6,080 bases of DNA. It comes from a bacterium HR23. Its GTDB lineage: Bacteria > Chloroflexota > Dehalococcoidia > Lucifugimonadales > HRBIN23. Shown in pieces: positions 1 through 4,786 of the stretch. Where the stretch lies: the NCBI GenBank assembly GCA_002923335.1, contig BEHZ01000105.1, forward strand, positions 1-6,080. Reading direction: 5' to 3'. The position numbers were made by a program, and so were the translations under genes. Numbering within the stretch: position 1 is the stretch's first letter; each line of letters opens with the position of its first letter. Below the pieces are notes generated by a model. The model did no database searches. It saw only the letters and a program-made list of their open reading frames with translations, and was not told the DNA's origin.

Positions 1-592
1 AAGATTCCCGGTCGTAAAGGATGAGGGGCTGACGGGCCACCTCCTGAATGGCCACCTGTCGGCGCTTGGCAAAGGGGTGCTCCGGGTGGGTTACCAGGAC
101 GATCTCCTCATCGTAAAGGTGGTAAGAGGCCACCTCGGGATGCACCAGGCTCCGGGCCAGCCCCACGCTCACCTCCCCCTCCACCACCCACTGGAGGACC
201 TCCGAGGAACGGCCGGTGCGGATGGCGACGACTACCCCCGGGTAGCGCTTGCGGAACTCCTCCAAGATGCCGGGGAGCACATAGGTGCCGATGACCCGTG
301 CGGAGCCAAGGGTGAGCCTCCCATGGGCGACGCTCCCCAGGGCCTCCACCGCCTGACGGGCCTGGCGAACCGTCTCCAGGACCTGCTCGGCATAGGGAAG
401 AAGGGCCTTGCCCGCCTCGGTGAGCAAGACGCCTCGTCCCCGCCGGAAAAAGAGGGCCTGACGGAGGTCCCGCTCCAGGGCCTGCACACGGGCGCTCAGG
501 GACGGCTGGCTCAGATAGAGGGCTTCGGCCGCCTTGCGGAAGGAGCCGGTGCGCACCACCGCCACGAAGGCCTCCAGTTGGCGGATGTCCAT
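1..592 (-). CDS. LysR-type transcriptional regulator, C-terminus cut by window edge
   Basis: This is a DNA-binding regulator of the LysR family. The open frame begins with ATG at 592-590 and runs off the left edge after 197 codons. Family members are usually 290-330 residues, so roughly the last third is missing. The N-terminus MDIRQLEAFVAVVRTGSF and the winged helix-turn-helix (about residues 3-62, with AAEALYLSQPSLSARVQALE and GVLLTEAGKALL) are typical of the family. The effector-binding domain starts near residue 91 (GRLTLGSARVIGTYVLPGIL, then EEFRKRYPGV), a pattern shared with CysL/CbbR-like members. A purine-rich Shine-Dalgarno run (593-603, containing GGAGG five bases before ATG) supports the start. 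It is the only gene downstream of ssrA on this strand. A TATAAT box (649-654) and a possible LysR box (608-622) precede it, suggesting autoregulation. Family is certain; target genes and inducer cannot be told. Confidence 0.95.
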   Translation of the reverse strand, partial: MDIRQLEAFVAVVRTGSFRKAAEALYLSQPSLSARVQALERDLRQALFFRRGRGVLLTEAGKALLPYAEQVLETVRQARQAVEALGSVAHGRLTLGSARVIGTYVLPGILEEFRKRYPGVVVAIRTGRSSEVLQWVVEGEVSVGLARSLVHPEVASYHLYDEEIVLVTHPEHPFAKRRQVAIQEVARQPLILYDRES

Positions 593-607
593 CCCTCCCT
601 CCCGATG

Positions 608-622
608 ATAGAATTCGGCTAT
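608..622. promoter_or_regulatory. Candidate LysR-type operator (ATAG-N7-CTAT)
   Basis: A perfect inverted repeat ATAG-N7-CTAT lies 16 bp upstream of the lysR start codon. It satisfies the T-N11-A rule of LysR-family boxes. It sits downstream of the TATAAT at 649-654, a position that would fit autorepression. The motif is short and could occur by chance. Confidence 0.45.
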
Positions 623-628
623 CTCCTG

Positions 629-645
629 AAGGGCAAAAGGCCCTT
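629..645 (-). other. Small hairpin in the lysR leader
   Basis: AAGGGC (629-634) pairs with GCCCTT (640-645) around a five-base loop, giving a perfect 6-bp stem. It lies between the probable -10 box and the lysR start, so it would be in the 5' untranslated region. It has no following T-run on the minus strand and is not a convincing terminator. A role in leader stability or in DNA binding is possible but unproven. Confidence 0.35.
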
Positions 646-648
646 GTT

Positions 649-654
649 ATTATA
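649..654 (-). promoter_or_regulatory. Probable -10 box of lysR (TATAAT)
   Basis: A perfect TATAAT read on the minus strand lies 56 bp upstream of the lysR ATG. No good -35 box is present at 16-18 bp: the hexamer at 17 bp spacing reads GCCCAG. The best TTG-containing hexamer, TTGTGT at 678-683, is 23 bp away. A weak or absent -35 is common where an activator is needed. Confidence 0.5.
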
Positions 655-687
655 ACGGATCCCGGTGACGCCTGGGCACACAAGACA

Positions 688-708
688 AGGCCCTGGCCAC
701 CAGGGTCC
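688..708 (-). terminator. Weak candidate terminator of ssrA
   Basis: CCCTGG (691-696) and CCAGGG (700-705) form a perfect 6-bp stem with a three-base loop. Beyond a mismatch, a G-C and a G-U pair can extend it. On the minus strand it is followed by CCTTGTCTTGTG, which is T-rich but has no uninterrupted T-run. It lies about 120 nt past the mature tmRNA 3' end and just before the lysR promoter, so it could end ssrA transcription. Confidence 0.3.
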
Positions 709-763
709 GCCGGGAAAACGGGCGAAGGGAGACAAGGGGCAGGAAGGAGGCAACACCATCAAC

Positions 764-781
764 GGGAGGGGGAAGGGAGGG
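764..781 (+). other. G-quadruplex motif (GGG-A-GGGGG-AA-GGG-A-GGG)
   Basis: Four runs of at least three G separated by loops of 1, 2 and 1 bases occur on the plus strand, which is the template strand for ssrA and lysR transcription. Short loops of this kind favour stable parallel quadruplexes in DNA. The motif lies 45 bp beyond the tmRNA 3' end. A template-strand quadruplex could slow RNA polymerase, but function is inference. Confidence 0.5.
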
Positions 782-825
782 CTTAGTCCGGGAGATATCC
801 AGGGCGTCAGCGTCGGCAGGCGGCA

Positions 826-1180
826 TGGTGGAGACGGGGGAGAGTTGAACTCCCCGTCCAGAGGACTCCCCACGAGGACCGGCTACAGGCTTAGTCGGTG
901 GTCTCTTTCTCGCCCGCCGGGTGCCCACCGACAGGCCCCCTTTGGGCCAGCCGAGACGGTCTTGGGCATCCCCCTATCGGCGTCGGGGGAGGCTGCACCC
1001 TGAGGTTCTGGTGCCTGCGCCCACCCCTCAGGGGAAGGCGGGGCAGACAGACGGCCTGACTTAGGCCGCCAGAGCGAGTGCACGCTCGCCAGTTACTTTT
1101 TCGCCGTCTGTTTTACGAGGGCGACGGCACCTCGGCCTGCTGTCCTGCAAGGCCATCCCCTGTCGAGCCCACGCGTCCCC
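826..1180 (-). ncRNA. ssrA: Transfer-messenger RNA (tmRNA)
   Basis: This 355-nt RNA acts with SmpB in trans-translation, rescuing stalled ribosomes and adding a degradation tag. The 5' end GGGGACG (1180-1174) pairs over 7 bp with CGTCTCC (836-830), with G-U as the third pair, the alanine identity signal for AlaRS. The discriminator A and CCA are encoded at 829-826. The T-loop TTCAACT is at 849-843. The conserved GGCTCGACAGGGG follows the 5' end, the PK1 segment includes CCTCGTAAAA (1122-1113), and GACTAAGCCTGTAG lies near the 3' end. Helix 5 pairs GGCGGCC (1070-1064) with GGCCGTC (1056-1050) and holds the tag stop TAA in its loop. Several C-run/G-run pairs between 1045 and 900 fit the later pseudoknots. 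It is a one-piece, unpermuted molecule. smpB is not in the window. Confidence 0.95.
1061..1090 (-). other. ssrA: tmRNA tag reading frame, GERALALAA
   Basis: The resume codon GGC is at tmRNA nt 91-93, matching the position in E. coli tmRNA (90-92). It is preceded by GTAACT, like the sequence before the glycine resume codon of the B. subtilis tmRNA. Nine codons read GERALALAA and end at TAA. With the alanine carried by the tmRNA, the added tag would be AGERALALAA. The ALAA end fits recognition by ClpXP-type proteases. The frame stays open upstream to another GGC at 1105, but that start would be too close to PK1. Confidence 0.85.
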
Positions 1181-1202
1181 ACAGGGTTCGGCGAGCACCT
1201 TT

Positions 1203-1232
1203 AGTATAGGGCAAAAGACCCGTCCTTCGCAA
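1203..1232 (-). promoter_or_regulatory. ssrA promoter, sigma-70 type
   Basis: TTGCGA (1232-1227) and TATACT (1208-1203) are separated by 18 bp. Transcription would start near 1196, giving a leader of about 15 nt before the mature tmRNA 5' end at 1180, to be removed by RNase P. The promoter begins about 11 bp after the livF stop codon, so ssrA need not depend on the liv operon promoter. Confidence 0.7.
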
Positions 1233-1243
1233 GGGGGCGTGCC

Positions 1244-1957
1244 CTACACCGCCAGGTAGGCCATGCGCACCGCCTCGTCGGCCAGGAATCGCTCCATGGG
1301 CGCCTGGTAGCGGATATGCCCCTTCTCCAGGATGTAGACCCTGTCCCCCAACCCGCTCACAAAGCGCACATTCTGCTCAGCGAGGATGATGGTCAGCCCC
1401 GTCTCTTTGAGGCGCAGGAGCTGCTCCTTCAGGGCTTGGACCACCACCGGCGCCAGCCCCTCCGACGGCTCGTCCAGCAGGAGCAGGTCCGGGTTGGTCA
1501 TCAAAGTGCGGGCGATGGTGAGCATCTGCTGCTCCCCCCCGCTAAGTGTGCCCGCCCGTCGCTCCAGGAAAGGCCGAAGCCGGGGGAAGAGGGCCAGGAC
1601 GCGCTCCATATCCCACCGCCGTCCATTCCCCTCGCCGGGGGTGAGCCGACAGGCCACCTCCAGGTTCTCCCGCACCGAGAGGTTGGCGAAGATACGCCGT
1701 TCTTCGGGCACATAGCCGATGCCCATGCGGGCGATGCGGTAGGGGGGCAGGCCTGCGATCTCCTGCCCCTTGAAGCGGATACTCCCCCAGCGGGGCGGCA
1801 CCAGGCCGATGATGCTTTTGAGGGTGGTGCTTTTGCCCGCCCCGTTGCGCCCCAGGAGGCACACCACCTCCCCCTTGTCCACCACCAGCGATACATCAAA
1901 GAGGATGTGGCTCTGGCCGTAGAAGGTGTTCAGGCGCTCTACTTCCAGAAGAGCCAT
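1244..1957 (-). CDS. livF: Branched-chain amino acid-type ABC transporter ATPase LivF
   Basis: This cytoplasmic ATPase of a HAAT-family importer forms a heterodimer with LivG to power uptake. The 237-residue length is normal for LivF. Walker A is GRNGAGKST (36-44). The Q-loop region GYVPEERRIF (81-90) carries the glutamate typical of LivF instead of Gln. The signature is LSGGEQQ (138-144), Walker B is LLLLDEP (158-164), and the switch region has EQN in place of EHD, again LivF-like. All nucleotide-binding motifs are intact, so it should be active. The ATG start at 1957-1955 lies 9 nt after the livG stop. The upstream GGGGTGGGG is only a weak ribosome binding site, which suggests translational coupling. 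It is the last gene of the operon, and no clear terminator follows before the ssrA promoter. Liv family is certain; substrate is not. Confidence 0.96.
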   Translation of the reverse strand: MALLEVERLNTFYGQSHILFDVSLVVDKGEVVCLLGRNGAGKSTTLKSIIGLVPPRWGSIRFKGQEIAGLPPYRIARMGIGYVPEERRIFANLSVRENLEVACRLTPGEGNGRRWDMERVLALFPRLRPFLERRAGTLSGGEQQMLTIARTLMTNPDLLLLDEPSEGLAPVVVQALKEQLLRLKETGLTIILAEQNVRFVSGLGDRVYILEKGHIRYQAPMERFLADEAVRMAYLAV

Positions 1958-1966
1958 ACCCCACCC

Positions 1967-2731
1967 CTATCCGTGCTCGCCCAGGTAGACCCTCTGCACC
2001 TCGGGAGACGCCCGCACCTCTTCAGGAAGGCCCTCCACCAGCACCTTCCCCTGGTGCATCACCGTGATGCGCTCCGCATAGCCGAACACCACATCCATGT
2101 CGTGTTCGGTGAACAGCAGGGTCAGCCCTCGCTCCCGGGCGATGCGGGCGATAAGGGCCATGGCCTCCCGACGCTCGGTGGGGGCCATGCCGGCGGTCGG
2201 CTCGTCCAGCAGGAGCAAACGGGGTTCGCTGGCCAGGGCGATGGCCAGTTCCAGACGCTTCTGGTCACCGTAGGAGAGGACGCCCGCCGGTTTGTGGGCG
2301 CTGTCGGCCAGGCCCACCTGCTCCAGGAGGTGCAGGGCCTGCTCCGCCATACTCTTGTGGCCGGGGACGAAGAGGGCCAGGGGGTTCAGGTGGCGCTGGT
2401 GGTGCACAAAGAGGGCGACCTGCACATTCTCCAGAGCAGTAAGGCGACGGAAGGTGCTGGTGATCTGGAAGGTGCGGGCGATACCTTTGCGCATCACCTG
2501 ATAGGGGGCAAGGCCGTCAATGCGGTGCCCGTTGAAATAGACCTCGCCCCGGTCTCGGCGCAGTTGCCCCGTTACCAGGTTGAAGAAGGTGCTCTTCCCT
2601 GCCCCGTTGGGGCCGATGAGGGCGCGCAGTTCCCCCTCCCGCACCTCCAGGTCCACCCCGTCCACCGCCCTCAGTCCCCCGAAGGCTTTGCTCAGCCCTT
2701 TGCACGCAAAGATAACCTTATCGCCCGCCAT
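1967..2731 (-). CDS. livG: Branched-chain amino acid-type ABC transporter ATPase LivG
   Basis: This is the second ATPase of the importer and the partner of LivF at the membrane. At 254 residues it has normal LivG length. Walker A is GPNGAGKST (40-48), the Q-loop is TFQ (87-89), the signature is LSYGDQKRLELA (152-163), Walker B is LLLLDEP (172-178), and the switch His is H210 in TEHDMD. The region after the Q-loop (about 107-125, VALFVHHQRHLNPLALFVPG) is the variable insert usual for LivG. The ATG at 2731-2729 overlaps the end of livM by 14 nt and is preceded by GGAGGGGG, which lies inside the livM coding sequence. This arrangement implies coupled translation with livM. Nothing suggests inactivation. 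Confidence 0.96.
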   Translation of the reverse strand: MAGDKVIFACKGLSKAFGGLRAVDGVDLEVREGELRALIGPNGAGKSTFFNLVTGQLRRDRGEVYFNGHRIDGLAPYQVMRKGIARTFQITSTFRRLTALENVQVALFVHHQRHLNPLALFVPGHKSMAEQALHLLEQVGLADSAHKPAGVLSYGDQKRLELAIALASEPRLLLLDEPTAGMAPTERREAMALIARIARERGLTLLFTEHDMDVVFGYAERITVMHQGKVLVEGLPEEVRASPEVQRVYLGEHG

Positions 2732-3797
2732 TACCCCCTCCTACCGAGGAGCCCGTTGGGGTTTCCACCTCCCCCGGAGCAACGGTCGGGACCCCCTTGC
2801 GTCGGCCGAAGGGCAAACGACGCCAGCGCCGTTCCGTTATGGCCCCCATAATTCCTCCAGGGAACAGCAGAATCACCCCAAGAAGAATGATACCTACGAT
2901 CAACTGCCAGAGGAAGGGGAACTGCCGGCCCACATAGAAGAAGATGATCTTATAGAGCAGGGCGCCCACCGCCGGCCCCAGGTAGTTATGCATCCCCCCC
3001 AGCAGAGCCACGATAAGGGGGTCGGTGCTCCGGGCGACCCCCGCATAGTCAGGGTTCACACTCCCTTGGAAGAAGACGAACAGCGACCCCGCCACCCCCG
3101 CAAAGAAGCCGGCGATAACAAAGGCTACCCACTGGTGCAGGCGCACATTGACCCCCGCCATCTCCGCCCGACGCGGGTTCTCCCGAATGGCCCGCAGGGT
3201 GTAGCCGAAGGGGGAGTTCACGATGAGGTAGAGGAGCAAGGCACACACCAGCACCACGCCCAGGCTGAAGTAGTAGTAGTTATCGGACACCGGGGGCGCC
3301 GCCAGGGCCTTGATAGGCCATACCCCCTGAATGCCGTCGTCGCCTCCCGTGAACTTGGTCCACTTGAACACCACGGCAAACACGATTTGGGAGAAGGCCA
3401 GGGTGAGCATAGCGAAGTAGATGGCGGTAAGGCGCACCGCAAAGAAGCCGAAGACCATAGCCCCGCCGGCCGCGAAGAAAGGCCCCAGCACAAAGGCCAG
3501 GGGCATGGGCAGACCTGCCTTCTTCACCAGGAGGGCAGAGGCGTAGGCCCCCAGGGCATAGTAGGCGGCGTGGCCAAAGGAGACCATCCCCCCATACCCC
3601 ATCAGCAGGTTCAGGGAGAGGCCGAAGAGGGTGAGGACAAACAGGTCAATGGCGAACTGCACCCAGAAGACCGGGGCCAGTTTGGGGAAGACGAGGCTGG
3701 CACCCAGGAACAGCACCCACCCCACCACCGCCAGCACCGATACCCCCACCACCGGCACCCGCCACCCCACCAACCCCTTGCGGAGAGCACCCTGCAC
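2718..3797 (-). CDS. livM: Branched-chain amino acid-type ABC transporter permease LivM
   Basis: This integral membrane subunit pairs with LivH to form the translocation channel. At 359 residues it has about nine hydrophobic segments (roughly 12-36, 46-68, 70-90, 98-118, 122-145, 176-194, 222-244, 260-285, 296-320). Hallmarks are LSLNLLMGYGGMVSFGHAAY (61-80), TGGDDGIQGV (150-159), the EAA-like ATPase contact loop RAIRENPRRAEMAGVNV (202-218) and LFPGGIMG (311-318). The start is GTG (3797-3795), supported by a strong AAGGAGG six bases upstream. The tail after residue 320 is about 40 residues, first Arg-rich and then Gly-rich. It should be cytoplasmic, and its last codons double as the livG ribosome binding site. 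The gene starts 14 nt after the livH stop. Confidence 0.96.
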   Translation of the reverse strand: MQGALRKGLVGWRVPVVGVSVLAVVGWVLFLGASLVFPKLAPVFWVQFAIDLFVLTLFGLSLNLLMGYGGMVSFGHAAYYALGAYASALLVKKAGLPMPLAFVLGPFFAAGGAMVFGFFAVRLTAIYFAMLTLAFSQIVFAVVFKWTKFTGGDDGIQGVWPIKALAAPPVSDNYYYFSLGVVLVCALLLYLIVNSPFGYTLRAIRENPRRAEMAGVNVRLHQWVAFVIAGFFAGVAGSLFVFFQGSVNPDYAGVARSTDPLIVALLGGMHNYLGPAVGALLYKIIFFYVGRQFPFLWQLIVGIILLGVILLFPGGIMGAITERRWRRLPFGRRKGVPTVAPGEVETPTGSSVGGGNGGR

Positions 3798-3803
3798 AGC
3801 GCC

Positions 3804-3810
3804 CCTCCTT
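3804..3810 (-). promoter_or_regulatory. Ribosome binding site of livM deciding a GTG start
   Basis: AAGGAGG, close to the full anti-Shine-Dalgarno complement, lies six bases upstream of GTG (3797-3795). It occupies nearly the whole 14-nt gap after the livH stop codon (3814-3812). Its strength and spacing fix GTG as the start. Confidence 0.8.
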
Positions 3811-3811
3811 G

Positions 3812-4711
3812 CTACTCAGGCCGACCGAAGAGGCCCACCGGCTTGACAATAAGCACCAAAGCCATCAGGGCAAAGGGGAGCACCAGGTCATACTGGCGCA
3901 GGAAGGGGTTGAGCACCGCCAGGGCCTGCACCTCCCCGATCACCACCGCCGACACCAGGGTGCCGAAGAAACTCCCCAGCCCGCCAATGACCACCGCCAC
4001 GAAAGCCAGGATGATCACCGAGGCGTCCATCCCCGGCGAAAGCCCCTGAATGGGCGCCACCAGCGCCCCACCCAATCCCGCCAGCCACGCCCCAAACACG
4101 AACACCGTGGAATACACCAGAGGTGTATTCACCCCCAAAGCACCCAGCATATCCCTGTCCCAGGTGGCTGCCCGCACCAGCATCCCCCAGCGGGTGCGGT
4201 AGAAGACCCACCACAAGGCCCCCAACACCACCGGCCCCAACCCCAGAATCACCAGGTTGTAACTGGGGAAGGCCTGCCCCAGGATAGGGATGGTGGCGGT
4301 GAGGAAATCAGGGCGAGTTACCGAGCGGTTCTCCGCTCCCCAAATGGTGCGCACCGTATCCCCAATGATAAAGGCGATGGCGATGGTCAGCAGGAGTTGG
4401 TAGATGTGCTCCGCCTGATAGATGCGGCGAAGGAAGAGCACTTCTACCAGCAGACCCAGCAGGGCAACGCCCAGGGGTGCCCCCAGCAGGGCCAGCCAGA
4501 AGTAAGGCCCCGACCCCGGCGCCAGGCGCATAATGGTGTAGGCCAGATATGCCCCCACCATATACAGCGCCCCGTGAGCGAAGTTTACCACCCGGCTCAC
4601 CCCGAAGATAAGGGAGAGCCCCGAGGAGACCAGGAACAGCAACACCCCCACGCTCAGGCCGGAGAGGAGTTGCACAACTATACGGGGCGTGTTCTCGGCC
4701 AGCCAGTCCAA
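3812..4711 (-). CDS. livH: Branched-chain amino acid-type ABC transporter permease LivH
   Basis: This is the first membrane permease of the importer and the partner of LivM. The 299-residue protein has about eight hydrophobic segments (near 11-35, 40-62, 70-95, 104-124, 148-170, 200-225, 232-260, 277-294). Family motifs are GLSLIFGVSRVVNFAHGALY (31-50), the ATPase contact loop RAATWDRDMLGALGVNT (180-196), the segment VIGGLGSFFGTLVSAVVIGE (241-260) and the C-terminal LIVKPVGLFGRPE. The start codon is TTG (4711-4709). AAGGA seven bases upstream supports it, and the nearby ATG at 4719 is out of frame and soon closed by a stop. The gene follows the substrate-binding protein gene after 75 nt that include a GC-rich hairpin. 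Its family is clear, but the substrate could be a branched-chain amino acid, another amino acid, urea or an organic acid. Confidence 0.96.
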   Translation of the reverse strand: MDWLAENTPRIVVQLLSGLSVGVLLFLVSSGLSLIFGVSRVVNFAHGALYMVGAYLAYTIMRLAPGSGPYFWLALLGAPLGVALLGLLVEVLFLRRIYQAEHIYQLLLTIAIAFIIGDTVRTIWGAENRSVTRPDFLTATIPILGQAFPSYNLVILGLGPVVLGALWWVFYRTRWGMLVRAATWDRDMLGALGVNTPLVYSTVFVFGAWLAGLGGALVAPIQGLSPGMDASVIILAFVAVVIGGLGSFFGTLVSAVVIGEVQALAVLNPFLRQYDLVLPFALMALVLIVKPVGLFGRPE

Positions 4712-4718
4712 GGGGACA

Positions 4719-4723
4719 TCCTT
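4719..4723 (-). promoter_or_regulatory. Ribosome binding site of livH deciding a TTG start
   Basis: AAGGA lies seven bases upstream of TTG (4711-4709). No in-frame ATG or GTG is found between it and the hairpin at 4750-4776, and the protein alignment begins at the TTG with the usual short LivH N-terminus. Confidence 0.65.
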
Positions 4724-4742
4724 CCCAGGTCGGCGGGGAGGG

Positions 4743-4776
4743 GAGAAAAGCGGGGGGCCGGGCCTCGGCCCCCCGC
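4743..4776 (-). terminator. GC-rich hairpin with T-run between the binding-protein gene and livH
   Basis: GCGGGGGGCCG (4750-4760) and CGGCCCCCCGC (4766-4776) form a perfect 11-bp, all-GC stem with a five-base loop. On the minus strand it is followed directly by TTTTCT. This is the form of a factor-independent terminator. It starts 10 nt after the binding-protein stop codon. As livH lies only about 35 nt beyond, it is probably a partial terminator or a barrier to 3' exonucleases, making the binding protein more abundant than the membrane subunits. That outcome is known for many importer operons but is inferred here. Confidence 0.75.
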
Positions 4777-4786
4777 ACCCTTCACC

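Larger units (their letters stand above)
655..825. other. Intergenic spacer between ssrA and lysR
   Basis: No gene is supported here. The open frames crossing the spacer also run into the tmRNA and have no recognisable protein features. The plus strand is purine-rich over about 710-782. The spacer contains a weak hairpin (691-705) and a G-quadruplex motif (764-781), both listed separately. I found no tRNA-like fold and no further promoter. Confidence 0.6.

Noticed and set aside
77..655. Plus-strand open frame of 192 codons and minus-strand frame 108-683 over the lysR region
   Set aside because: The LysR frame starting at 592 shows clear family motifs across the whole interval, so the other frames are shadows.
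650..1083. Several short open frames across the tmRNA and spacer
   Set aside because: They overlap a well-supported structural RNA, have no recognisable domains, and none has a convincing start context.
1061..1105. Longer tmRNA tag starting at the upstream GGC (GEKVTGERALALAA)
   Set aside because: This start is at tmRNA nt 76, too close to PK1. The GGC at nt 91 matches the E. coli resume position and has the expected GTAACT before it.
1468..2218. An identical 20-base stretch in livF and livG
   Set aside because: It encodes the shared Walker B LLLLDEP with similar codon choice. It reflects paralogy and motif constraint, not a mobile repeat.
1316..2851. Long plus-strand open frame of 511 codons
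   Set aside because: It is antisense to livF and livG, whose motifs are intact. The His/Gln/Pro-rich translation has no recognisable domain and is a product of high-GC codon bias.
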